This document shows positions 51,764-60,231 of a stretch of DNA of 64,000 bases, piece after piece. Source of the stretch: Pseudomonas cremoricolorata DSM 17059 = NBRC 16634. Its GTDB lineage: Bacteria > Pseudomonadota > Gammaproteobacteria > Pseudomonadales > Pseudomonadaceae. Below the pieces are notes generated by a model, which was not told the DNA's origin, did not search any database, and worked only from the letters and a program-made list of their open reading frames with translations. Where the stretch lies: assembly GCF_000425745.1 (NCBI RefSeq), contig NZ_AUEA01000007.1:1-64000 (forward strand), in the 5' to 3' direction. Within the stretch, counting starts at the first letter, position 1. Each line of letters begins with the position of its first letter. Both the position numbers and the translations under genes were made by a program.

Positions 51764-52919
51764 GCGGTTCGATTGTCAGGGGATGTGCGTCAGCCTCTAC
51801 GACAGTGTCACCGACCTCGCCGTGCAGCTGTGGGACGCCACGCTCGCTGACGGCCACCCCTATCGCACGCATGCCTTCATGACGACCGTCGAGGCGGTTT
51901 TCCCGCAGCGTCAATACCGCTACTGGCAGCTGCGCGGCGCCGACGACGCTCTGCTCGCACTGGGCTTCAGCAGCCTGGCCGACGTCGATCCGCTGGCCGA
52001 TGTCACGGGTATCGGCCAGCGGATCGTAAGCGCCATTCGCCGCGGCTACCGGCGTTTCGGGCTGCTCAAGGTCGCCATGCTGGGGTGTTACGAGACCTCC
52101 GGAAGGCATTGGTGGATCGCGCCGGGGGTGGAGCCAGGTTCGATACATGGGGCCATGGCCGTGGTGCTCGAACGTGCCCATGCAAGTGCCAAGGTGCTGG
52201 TCTATCGGGATATCGAACATGGCGAAGCGTCGGCAGCCGCCGCCCATCACGCGTTGACCCAGCGTGGCTATGCCGAGGCCGCGAACTATCCCTTGGCCCT
52301 GATCTTGACCCAGGGCCGAGGGTGGGACGCGCACTGCGCCGCGTTGCGCTCGAACTGTCGCAAGATCATCAACAAGGCGCTGGCCGACTTCCGCCAGTCG
52401 GGGTTCACCATCGAGCACCACCGCGGGCAGGTGGCGGATTTGCCGCGCCTCTACGCGCTGTATGCCAATACCCATGCCAAGGCCGTGGAGTTCAAGCGAG
52501 AGTTGTTGCCTTACGCGTTTCTGGAGCGTTTGATCAGCGACTGCGATTCGATCGTGTCCGTGCTCTACGACAGCGCAGGCCAGGCGCAAGCCTTCATTCT
52601 CACCGGGGTCAGCGAAACAGTGTTGAACCCGTTCCTGTTCGGGCGCGATTATCACGCCGGTCGTACCGTCAATGCCTATTACGTACTGCATGCGCAAATG
52701 CTCGAACACTGTGCCGGGCCGCAGGTGCGTTGCATCGACCTCGGCATCACCAACTATTTCGTCAAGCAGAACTTCGGTGCCACGCTTGCGCCGAACGCTA
52801 TTTACATCAGGCTCAGGCATGCTGGGTTGAACGGCCTATTGGGGAAGCACATTGCCAAATTCTTTGCAGTCGAGCAGCCAGCCGAGCGCAGTGGGCTCAA
52901 ACGAACGGCCCAGGCTTGA
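51753..52919 (+). CDS. FemAB/GNAT-fold acyltransferase-like protein 2
   Basis: A 388-residue protein with general similarity to the preceding one: SNCRKIINKALADF, YANTHAKAVEFKRELLPY, AFILTGVSETVLNPFLFGRDY and CIDLGITNYFVKQNFG occupy the same order as the blocks in the GNAT/FemAB family. Two such genes in tandem suggest an ancient duplication with divergence. It overlaps both neighbours (11 bases before, about 29 after). No signal peptide is seen, so it is cytoplasmic or at the inner face of the membrane. Confidence 0.62.
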   Translation: MLIERFDCQGMCVSLYDSVTDLAVQLWDATLADGHPYRTHAFMTTVEAVFPQRQYRYWQLRGADDALLALGFSSLADVDPLADVTGIGQRIVSAIRRGYRRFGLLKVAMLGCYETSGRHWWIAPGVEPGSIHGAMAVVLERAHASAKVLVYRDIEHGEASAAAAHHALTQRGYAEAANYPLALILTQGRGWDAHCAALRSNCRKIINKALADFRQSGFTIEHHRGQVADLPRLYALYANTHAKAVEFKRELLPYAFLERLISDCDSIVSVLYDSAGQAQAFILTGVSETVLNPFLFGRDYHAGRTVNAYYVLHAQMLEHCAGPQVRCIDLGITNYFVKQNFGATLAPNAIYIRLRHAGLNGLLGKHIAKFFAVEQPAERSGLKRTAQA

Positions 52920-54723
52920 AGCGCTCGATGTCAGAAACGCGTTCACCACGCGCATTCACTCGACCACGGCCAGGGCCGCTGAACTGGCCCGCCGCATCAA
53001 GGGCGTGGAAGCGGCCCGGCTGGTGGTGTTTCTGATCATTCCGACCCTGGCCTACCACGGCTTGAGCGAAGGCTTTGCCGGCTGGCTGGTCGCAGCGCTG
53101 ATCATCAGCGTTCTGGCGTTCGTGCTGTTGGTCGCGCTCCACGCTGGCCTTGAGCAGCGTCGCCGTCATGCCCTGTGTGTGGTGGCCGTCAACCAAGACT
53201 CGCTGGCGCGGCTCGAGCGTGATTTCGCGGCGCTGCCAGCGTGCCCGGTCGGCACCACGCAGCGCTGTTCGCAGCAGGATCTGGACCTCAACCTCTATGG
53301 TCCAGCCTCGCTTGGGCAGTTGCTGTTCAACCAAGGCACGCGCCTGGGGCAGGCCAGGATCGAGCAATGGTTCGCCCACCCGGTGAGCTACCCCCAGATC
53401 AGGGCCAGGCAGCAGGCGATCAGCGAGCTGGCGCAGTTGCTGGACCATCGGCAAACCCTCAGCGCTTACGCGCGTCAAATCAATACCGGGCACTTGAACC
53501 TGGCCGATCTGGTGGGCTGGGTTCAGGCAGAACGCGGCTACGGCTTTCCGACCCACGTGCTGGTCATCGGTCATGCCCTGACCGGGCTGACGCTACTGGC
53601 CGGGGTGGCCGTGGCGCTGTCACTGCTCCCGGCCATGCTGTTGGCAGGCTGCGTCCTTGCCAACCTGGTGTTCTATGGGCTGACCGCCCGATCCCTGCAC
53701 TCGGTGTTCGCCGGTACCGACGAGGCCGCCGATGCCTTGAACGCGTTGTCGCGGTGGATGGGCGCGTTCAGCCGCCAGCGCTACGCCAGTGCCATGCTGG
53801 TCGAACTGCAGCGCCAGGTGTTCGCCCACGACACGGGCCCTGTGCAGGCGATCAAACGCCTGGACTCGATCCTGAGCTACGCCCGACTGCGACATAATCC
53901 GACGGTCAGCTTCTTCGCCCAGGCCTTTCTCAACTGGGATTTCCACACGGCCTGGGCAACCTATCGCTGGAAGCGTGCCCATCAGCAGCATGCGCCGGTC
54001 TGGTTGCAGGCGATGGGCGAGCTGGAGTGCCTTTGTGCCTTCGCCTCCCTGGCCCAGGAAAACCCGGCCTGGAACTTCCCGGTGATGTCTGCTGACCTGT
54101 GCATTCGCGGCAGGCAGGTGAGTCATCCGCTGATGCAGCCGCAGCACGCGGTGGCCAACGACGTTGAGCTGTGTCCAGGCAGGATGGTGGTGATCACCGG
54201 CTCCAACATGTCCGGCAAGACTACCTACATGCGCACCATCGGCCTCAACCTCAGGCTTGCACAGGTGGGCTCGGTGGTCGCCGCCGGCTCGTTCGAGTTC
54301 AATCTGGCGAAGATGGTCTCGTCGATTTCGGTGGCGGACTCACTGAATCAGGGGCTGTCGTACTTCATGAGCGAAGTGCTGCAGATCAAACAGGTGGTCG
54401 ACACCGTGCGCTGCGAATCGCCGGTGATCGTGTTGCTCGACGAGCTGCTCAAAGGCACCAACGAAAAAGAACGCACCATCGCCATTGTCGAGATTCTGCG
54501 CACGTTGTGCGAGCACCAGGCGCTGGGGCTGATCACCACGCACAATGTGGCGTTGGCCACTGCGCCTGAGCTGTCGGATTGCACGCGCAACATCTACTTC
54601 GAGGAGGAGTTCGACGCGCTCGACCAGGCCACGCTGCGCTTCAGCTACCGGCTGCAGGAGGGAGTGTCGCAGAACACCAACGCGATCAAGTTGCTGCGCT
54701 CGATGCAGGTACTGTCGTCATGA
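52891..54723 (+). CDS. Membrane-anchored MutS-family ATPase
   Basis: A ~610-residue protein ending in a MutS domain V ATPase: Walker A GSNMSGKTTYMRT (G437 onward), Walker B with DELLKGTN (D517-E518) and TTHN near 551. Unlike MutS it has two hydrophobic helices near residues 40-90 and another pair near 210-265, and lacks the mismatch-binding Phe-x-Glu domain. It is therefore a membrane protein with a helical clamp-like middle. Start is uncertain: GTG 52891 is chosen; TTG 52852 would add 13 residues. It overlaps the preceding gene and shares ATGA with the next. Role in the pathway is unknown. Confidence 0.72.
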   Translation: MGSNERPRLEALDVRNAFTTRIHSTTARAAELARRIKGVEAARLVVFLIIPTLAYHGLSEGFAGWLVAALIISVLAFVLLVALHAGLEQRRRHALCVVAVNQDSLARLERDFAALPACPVGTTQRCSQQDLDLNLYGPASLGQLLFNQGTRLGQARIEQWFAHPVSYPQIRARQQAISELAQLLDHRQTLSAYARQINTGHLNLADLVGWVQAERGYGFPTHVLVIGHALTGLTLLAGVAVALSLLPAMLLAGCVLANLVFYGLTARSLHSVFAGTDEAADALNALSRWMGAFSRQRYASAMLVELQRQVFAHDTGPVQAIKRLDSILSYARLRHNPTVSFFAQAFLNWDFHTAWATYRWKRAHQQHAPVWLQAMGELECLCAFASLAQENPAWNFPVMSADLCIRGRQVSHPLMQPQHAVANDVELCPGRMVVITGSNMSGKTTYMRTIGLNLRLAQVGSVVAAGSFEFNLAKMVSSISVADSLNQGLSYFMSEVLQIKQVVDTVRCESPVIVLLDELLKGTNEKERTIAIVEILRTLCEHQALGLITTHNVALATAPELSDCTRNIYFEEEFDALDQATLRFSYRLQEGVSQNTNAIKLLRSMQVLSS

Positions 54724-55415
54724 CGGCGGCACCTGCGCCACACCTGCAATACGACATCGCTCGCGCGCAGGACGCACCTGCCATCGTCGAACTGATCCGC
54801 AGCATCGCACCGGCGGCGCTTGAACAGATCTACGGCGCGCACAGGCTGCGGGGATACCTGCTCGACGCACTGTTGCGCGATCAGGGACATTTCGGCCTTT
54901 CTCGGCACCGTGTGCTGCGTCTGGAAGGGCGTTGCATCGCGGTGATCGCAGGCTATCGCAGCGCAGACAAACTCAGACTTGACCTCGCCACCCTCGTTTC
55001 GATTGTCAGGCACTACAACCCGGTGCGCGGCTTGGCGGTGATCAGGCGCCTCGTCGAATCGGTCCAGCACTGCGAAAAGCCCGGTAAAGGCGCGTACTTC
55101 ATCTACAACTTCGCCATTGCCGAGGCGTTTCGCTCGCAAGGCCTTGGCACGGCGCTGTTCCTGCGCGAAATGCAGCAGGCGGCGCGCAGTGGCTGCAACG
55201 CCATGCAGCTGGACGTGGACGCCGGCAATGCCGGTGCGGTGAAGTTCTACGAGCGCCTGGGCCTGACCGCGCGCAGCTGTTCGCCAGCGCGCGCCAGCTT
55301 CACCCACGCGCCCATGCTGCGAATGACAGGCGAGTGCCGCTCGAGCGAGCTGGACCGGCACCCCAGTTTGCGGCCCTCTTGCGAACGTGCTGACAACCTC
55401 CCGCTGTCACCTTAG
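54720..55415 (+). CDS. GNAT family N-acetyltransferase
   Basis: A 231-residue single-domain GNAT protein. The acetyl-CoA motif is FRSQGLGTALFLREMQQAA (about 138-156), followed by MQLDVDAGNAGAVKFYERLGL, the family motif B. N-terminal ARAQDAPAIVELI is the usual alpha1 start. Its ATG overlaps the stop of the MutS-like gene by four bases, so it closes the operon. It could modify an amine on the cluster's product. Confidence 0.8.
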   Translation: MTAAPAPHLQYDIARAQDAPAIVELIRSIAPAALEQIYGAHRLRGYLLDALLRDQGHFGLSRHRVLRLEGRCIAVIAGYRSADKLRLDLATLVSIVRHYNPVRGLAVIRRLVESVQHCEKPGKGAYFIYNFAIAEAFRSQGLGTALFLREMQQAARSGCNAMQLDVDAGNAGAVKFYERLGLTARSCSPARASFTHAPMLRMTGECRSSELDRHPSLRPSCERADNLPLSP

Positions 55416-55491
55416 CGGCCGGCAGGCCGCTTGCGCTTGAGCACCAAATCTCGGGCAAAGCGGACGGAGCCAGCGCGCGGGTGCTGGCCGC

Positions 55492-55818
55492 TCAGCCCTC
55501 GTCAAGCCTCAGGGCAAGCAGCGCCGCGCCCAGCGCCTTGCCATGGGCATCGAGTGCCAGCGAGCGTGTCACCCCACCGCGCAGGATGCCTGGCAGAACG
55601 AAATTCAACGCACCCAGTTGCGGCAGTTCATAGCGCCGTACCGGCGGGCTGTCGGCGCCGAGCAGCTCGGCGAAACAGGCGCTGACGCGCTCAGCGCTCA
55701 GCTTGGCGGCCAGGCGCGGGAAGTCGTCGATATCGTAGGCGATGATCGAAATGTTCGAGGTATCGCCCTTGTCGCCCGTGCGGCTATGGGCCAGTTCGCC
55801 CACGGTAAGCGTGCTCAT
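55492..55818 (-). CDS. AtuA-like C-terminal (ferredoxin-fold) protein
   Basis: A 108-residue protein matching the small AtuA-like domain often encoded beside AtuA/DUF1446. The N-terminal LAHSRTGDKGDTSNISIIAYD is the family signature. It overlaps the DUF1446 gene by four bases (ATGA) in one operon. The partner domain is fused to AtuA in some organisms. Role is unknown. Confidence 0.82.
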   Translation of the reverse strand: MSTLTVGELAHSRTGDKGDTSNISIIAYDIDDFPRLAAKLSAERVSACFAELLGADSPPVRRYELPQLGALNFVLPGILRGGVTRSLALDAHGKALGAALLALRLDEG

Positions 55819-57179
55819 GGGGTGTTCTCCAGATGGACCTGCACATTGACGGCGTCGCGCGGCAGCTGCAATGAGGCCACGGCCATCACCTGACGCACCG
55901 ATTTGCTCGCGCCACCGCCGCCGTAAGGGCCGTTGGTGTAGAGGGTTTCAACTTCATTGCCGATGCGCAGCGCCTGCTGTTTGTCGGCACAGCGCGCCGC
56001 CACGCGCAGGCGCACCTCCCACGGCTCAGCAGCGCCCTGGCTACCCAGCGCCTCGCCATGCAGGCTGCTGATGCCGATCAGCTCGGCGCGGATGTCCTCA
56101 TGGGCCACCCCGCACAGGGCCAGGCGCTCGAGCACGATCCGCTGCGCCAGACGCCCACGCGCCACCGCGTTGGGCCCGCCGTACGACATCTGTCCTTCGC
56201 CGATCCAGCCATCGAGGTAGCCCACCGAAACCTTCAGGGTTTCGGGTCGCGGATGACCGTCGGCCCCGTGCACACGTACCTGGTCGGCCGCCACGCAGTC
56301 GAAGCGGGTCTGGCTGAAGTCGGCGGTGACATCCGGGGTGAGGTAGGCCGTCGGGTCGTGGACTTCGTAGAGCAGTTGCTCGGTGCAGGTGGCGCGGTCG
56401 ATGCGCCCACCCGAGCCTGCCACCTTGCTGATCACCGCCGCGCCACTGGCGTCGATCTCGGCCAGCGGAAAGCCCAGGCGATGCAGGTCATGCACGTCTT
56501 TGCGGCCTGGATCGGCGAAGTAGCCGCCGCTGATCTGCCCCGCGCATTCGAGCAGGTGACCGATCAGCGTGCCTTTGCCCAGCAGCGTCCAGTCATCGCT
56601 GCGCCAGCCGAATTCGAACAGCTGCGGTGCGAGAAACAGCGAGGGATCTGCGACGCGACCGGTGATGATCACGTCGGCGTCGGCCTGCAGGGCCTGGACG
56701 ATGCCTTCGGCGCCCAGGTAGGCGTTGGCCGAGATCAGCCGCTCGCCCAGCGCGCGCAACGACAGCCCGTTGTCGAGTTGCCGCGTGGGCTCGCGCAGCA
56801 GCGTCGCAAGTACGTCGTCGCCGGTCACTGCCGCGACCTTGATGTCGGGCAGACCCAGCTCGGCGGCGAGCCGGCGCACTTCCCGCGCCGCACCGAGCGG
56901 GTTGGCCGCGCCCATGTTGGTGATGATGCGCAGGCGTCGACGCTGGCCGTCGGCGCCACGGCCGACGAAGGGCAGCACGCGCCGCATGCGCTCGCCGAGC
57001 AAGGGGTCGAAGCCGCTGGCCGGGTCGCTCAGATACGCCTGCTGGGCCAGGGCGATGGTGCGTTCGGCCAGACACTCGAAGACCAGGTAATCCAGCTGAC
57101 CCTGCTCGGCCAGCTCTACCGCAGGTTCGATGCGGTCGCCGGAATACCCGGCGCCTGCGCCGATACGTAGGGTTTTCAT
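55815..57179 (-). CDS. AtuA/DUF1446 family protein
   Basis: A 454-residue protein of the DUF1446 family. AtuA, first seen in acyclic terpene (citronellol/geraniol) use by P. aeruginosa, is a member, but the family is wider and of unproven activity. Family features: IGAGAGYSGDRIEPAVELAEQGQLDYLVFECLAERT at the start, ITNMGAANPLGAAREV (about 87-102), ITGRVADPSLFLAP. Setting next to a CitMHS transporter suggests a di- or tricarboxylate substrate, not a terpene. Its start abuts the transporter stop. Confidence 0.82.
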   Translation of the reverse strand: MKTLRIGAGAGYSGDRIEPAVELAEQGQLDYLVFECLAERTIALAQQAYLSDPASGFDPLLGERMRRVLPFVGRGADGQRRRLRIITNMGAANPLGAAREVRRLAAELGLPDIKVAAVTGDDVLATLLREPTRQLDNGLSLRALGERLISANAYLGAEGIVQALQADADVIITGRVADPSLFLAPQLFEFGWRSDDWTLLGKGTLIGHLLECAGQISGGYFADPGRKDVHDLHRLGFPLAEIDASGAAVISKVAGSGGRIDRATCTEQLLYEVHDPTAYLTPDVTADFSQTRFDCVAADQVRVHGADGHPRPETLKVSVGYLDGWIGEGQMSYGGPNAVARGRLAQRIVLERLALCGVAHEDIRAELIGISSLHGEALGSQGAAEPWEVRLRVAARCADKQQALRIGNEVETLYTNGPYGGGGASKSVRQVMAVASLQLPRDAVNVQVHLENTP

Positions 57180-58472
57180 TCAGAACACTCCAATGGCCAT
57201 GGCGGTCAGGGTCATCAGGACCGACGCCGCGAACAGGAAGGGGATGGTGAAGCGCTGATGGTCGGCCAGTTCGATCTTGCACAGGCCCACCAGCAGGAAG
57301 GTGGCAGGGGTCAGTGGGCTGACCGGGAAACCAGTGGTGTGTACCCCCAGCAGCGATGCCTGGGCCACCTGCATCGGGTCGACGCCCAGGGCGCGGCCAA
57401 CTTCGGCCACCACCGGCATGATGCCGAAGTAGAACGAGTCGGGGTCGAACAGCAGGCTCAGGGGCATCGACAGGAACCCCACCACCGCCGGAATCGCCTG
57501 GCCGTGGCCCGCCGGAATCTGCCCGACCGCCACTTCAGCCATGGCCTTGAGCATGCCGGTGCCCTGCATGATGCCGGTGAACACCCCAGCGGCGAGCAGG
57601 ATGCTGGCCATGGTCAGGGCGGTCTTGGCGTGGGCATCGATGCGTGCCCGCTGGGCGTCGACATTGGGGTAGTTCAGGCACAGCGCGACCACCGTGCCGA
57701 GCATGAACATCACCACCGGGTCGACCACGCCGGCGATCATCACCGCCATCACCACCAATGTCAGCGACAGGTTGAGCCAGAACAGCCGCGGCTTGCGCAG
57801 CTCGCGCTCGGCGTCGCTCAGCATCCGTTGATGAGGCTGCGCGTCGATGCTGTTCGGGCCCAGACCCAGACGTCGTTCTTCGCGTTTGCCCAGCCAGTAG
57901 GCGCAGGCGAAGACAAACGCCAGGCCGACGATCTGCACCGGAATCAGCGGCTGAAACAGCTCGGCCACCGGCACGTGCAGGGCGGCCGACGAGCGCAGCA
58001 CCGGCCCGGTCCAGGGCAGGAAGTTGACCCCGGCGGCCATCGCCGTGACGCAGGCCAGAATGCGTTTGTCCATGCCCAGGCGGGTGTAGAGCGGCAGCAT
58101 CGCCGGGATGGTCACCAGGAAGGTCACCGCCCCCGAGCCATCGAGGTGCACCAGCAGCGCCAGCAGCGCCGTGCCCATGACGATGCGCGTCGGACGCGTG
58201 CCGACCCGCTTGAGAATGCGGTCGATGATCGGGTCGAGCATGCCGGCGTCGGTCATGATGCCGAAGAACAGGATGGCGAAAACGAACATCCCCACCACCG
58301 GTGCCACGTTCTTGATGCCAGTGATGATGAAGGCGCTGGTCTGCAGACCGAAGCCGCCGAGCAGTGCGGCGATGATGGGCAGGGCGATCAGCGCGACCAG
58401 GGGCGAGATGCGTTTGCTCATGATGCTCACGAGCATGCAGACGATGGTGACGACACCGAGGGTGGCGAGCAT
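57180..58472 (-). CDS. CitMHS family citrate/H+-type transporter
   Basis: A 430-residue inner-membrane symporter of the CitM/CitMHS family with about 11 hydrophobic helices. The FFGIMTDAGMLDP block and MLPLYTRLGMDKRILACVTAMAAGVNFLPWTGP near 130-160 are typical. Members import citrate, often with a divalent metal. It is first in the operon with the AtuA-like pair and divergent from a LysR gene, with an inverted repeat between. Confidence 0.85.
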   Translation of the reverse strand: MLATLGVVTIVCMLVSIMSKRISPLVALIALPIIAALLGGFGLQTSAFIITGIKNVAPVVGMFVFAILFFGIMTDAGMLDPIIDRILKRVGTRPTRIVMGTALLALLVHLDGSGAVTFLVTIPAMLPLYTRLGMDKRILACVTAMAAGVNFLPWTGPVLRSSAALHVPVAELFQPLIPVQIVGLAFVFACAYWLGKREERRLGLGPNSIDAQPHQRMLSDAERELRKPRLFWLNLSLTLVVMAVMIAGVVDPVVMFMLGTVVALCLNYPNVDAQRARIDAHAKTALTMASILLAAGVFTGIMQGTGMLKAMAEVAVGQIPAGHGQAIPAVVGFLSMPLSLLFDPDSFYFGIMPVVAEVGRALGVDPMQVAQASLLGVHTTGFPVSPLTPATFLLVGLCKIELADHQRFTIPFLFAASVLMTLTAMAIGVF

Positions 58473-58521
58473 GGAGTGATCCTCTCTGGCCTCTGCGGTC
58501 GCGGTGGCGACGAGAAGCCCT

Positions 58522-58549
58522 GTTGTTGTTTTGCAAGAGTAATAACAAC
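58522..58549. promoter_or_regulatory. Candidate LysR operator
   Basis: GTTGTT (58522-58527) and AACAAC (58544-58549) are inverted arms with 16 bases between. It lies between the divergent transporter and LysR genes, 49 bases before the transporter ATG and 54 before the LysR ATG. The assignment is by position and symmetry. Confidence 0.5.
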
Positions 58550-58603
58550 GTGGCTATGCTCTGTGAATTGAAATATTCGGTAGGTCTCGTTCGGAAAAAC
58601 AGA

Positions 58604-59503
58604 ATGAAGAATGCGTTGCAGCATATTCGTGCCTTCCTTGCCGTGGCGCAGACCGGCAACTTCACCAAGGCCGCCGCCCAGCTCAACCTCTCGCCCTCGG
58701 CGCTCACCGTGCAGGTGCAGCAGTTGGAGGAATGGCTGGGCGTCGCCCTGCTCGAACGCAGTCCGCGTCACCTGTGCCTGACCGCTGCCGGGCAGAACGC
58801 GCTGTTGCCCATGGAGAAGCTGCTGCTGGACCTGGACAACATCGTTGCAGCGGCCCGTGACCTGGCCGCCGCGCGGCGCGGTGTGGTCAGCATCGCCGCC
58901 TTGCCGTCGCTGTGCGCCGGGCTGCTGCCTGACGTGCTGCAGCGGTTCCGCGCGCTGCATCCTGGGGTCGAGGTACGCCTGCGTGACGTGGTCGCTCAGC
59001 GCATCGACCATCTGGTGCTGGAGCGTGAGGTGGATTTCGGCCTGGGTGTACAGGCGCGACCGGTTCAGGGCCTGGCATTCAAGACCATCGTCGAGGATCG
59101 TCTATGCCTGTTCACCGCCTGCGATCATCCCCTGGCGCAGCGACCGTCGGTGCGCCTGAGTGAGCTTGCCGCAATGCCCATGATCCTGACCGGACGCGAC
59201 AGCAGCGTGCGCGCGCTGGTCGAGCGGCTGTTCGCCGACGAGCGCCTGCCCCTGGCGGCCGGGCTCGAAGCCAACTACATGTCCACGGTGCTGGCGCTGG
59301 TCAGGCAAGGGCAGGGCATTGCGCTGTTGCCTGAATCTGCCGACGAGGGGCGGCCCGAGGTGTGTAAAGTGCCGGTCGATCACCCTGGTGTGCTGCGCCA
59401 GATTGGTGTGATCACCCGCACCGAGCAGAGCATCTCGCCGCCTGCGGCCGAGTTCCTGCGAATGCTCGAGCATCATGTGCACGGCGCGCCGCCCGTGGTT
59501 TGA
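58604..59503 (+). CDS. LysR family transcriptional regulator
   Basis: A 299-residue LysR regulator. Helix-turn-helix is in NFTKAAAQLNLSPSALTVQVQQLE (about 20-43); the effector domain continues to the end. It is divergent from the CitMHS-AtuA operon, its probable target. ATG 58604 gives the standard MKNALQHIRAFLAVAQTG start; longer frames lack support. It is convergent with the cupin gene. Confidence 0.9.
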   Translation: MKNALQHIRAFLAVAQTGNFTKAAAQLNLSPSALTVQVQQLEEWLGVALLERSPRHLCLTAAGQNALLPMEKLLLDLDNIVAAARDLAAARRGVVSIAALPSLCAGLLPDVLQRFRALHPGVEVRLRDVVAQRIDHLVLEREVDFGLGVQARPVQGLAFKTIVEDRLCLFTACDHPLAQRPSVRLSELAAMPMILTGRDSSVRALVERLFADERLPLAAGLEANYMSTVLALVRQGQGIALLPESADEGRPEVCKVPVDHPGVLRQIGVITRTEQSISPPAAEFLRMLEHHVHGAPPVV

Positions 59504-59616
59504 CCACGATGCGAACGCTTGACCCAAGGCCCTTTGCGAACAGCCCCCAAGCAGTCAGCGCATGACGCGCATTCGCCACGCTTCGCAGTGCTTTGGCAGC
59601 ATTCTGCTGAAGGCGC

Positions 59617-60231
59617 TCACTGCCCTGCAGGCCTGGCGTTGAACGCCTCCACCCCCGCACCGAACAGCAGCCACAGCGACAGATGCGGCTGTTCACCGGC
59701 GCGCATGCTGTGCAACCGATCCCCGGCGTTATGCACCAGGCCGCCGATGCCAGGCGCCCACCACGGCTCGCCCTCACGGCACCACTCACCGTCGCACAGC
59801 ACGAGGTACAGCTCCTGCGGCGGATGGCGATGCACCGGGTAGCTGACCCCCGGCGCCATCAGCGTCAGCCCGAGCACCAGCCCGTCCACCGCAGCCAGCC
59901 CGCCCGGGCCGAGCAGGATGGCATTGCGATGCCCCTCGGCGAACGCCGGGTCGCGGCCATCGTCTGCGCGTTGGTACCAGCGAAGCGCGCTGAGCAGTTC
60001 GGCCACGGTCGCCACCAGCCTGTGCAGGTTGGCGTCAGCGGCGCTGGCGTTGGCGGCTGCCTGGGGGAAGTGCTGCTGGACCAGCGCGGGGAGGGCGCTG
60101 GGGGCTGGGGGTTGTGATTCATCCGGAGATTGGCCGAGGCGCTGGACCAGCGTCTGGTGCTCGCTGTGGTGGCTTAAGTGGCGGGCGATGAGCTCGAGCA
60201 AGCGGTGTAGCGGTGGGGGCTGTGTGGGCAT
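59617..60231 (-). CDS. DMSP-lyase-like cupin protein
   Basis: A 204-residue protein with a C-terminal cupin domain similar to the DddQ/DddL/DddW group of dimethylsulfoniopropionate lyases (PF16867 type). Metal-binding elements are YPVHRHPPQELYLVLCDGEW (around 131-150), with the His-x-His and Glu, and VHNAGDRLHSM (around 163-173). The first ~100 residues are helical, as in that group. These enzymes split DMSP to dimethylsulfide and acrylate, but many Pseudomonas homologues have unknown substrates. No dddR- or dddA-like gene is beside it. Confidence 0.7.
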   Translation of the reverse strand: MPTQPPPLHRLLELIARHLSHHSEHQTLVQRLGQSPDESQPPAPSALPALVQQHFPQAAANASAADANLHRLVATVAELLSALRWYQRADDGRDPAFAEGHRNAILLGPGGLAAVDGLVLGLTLMAPGVSYPVHRHPPQELYLVLCDGEWCREGEPWWAPGIGGLVHNAGDRLHSMRAGEQPHLSLWLLFGAGVEAFNARPAGQ

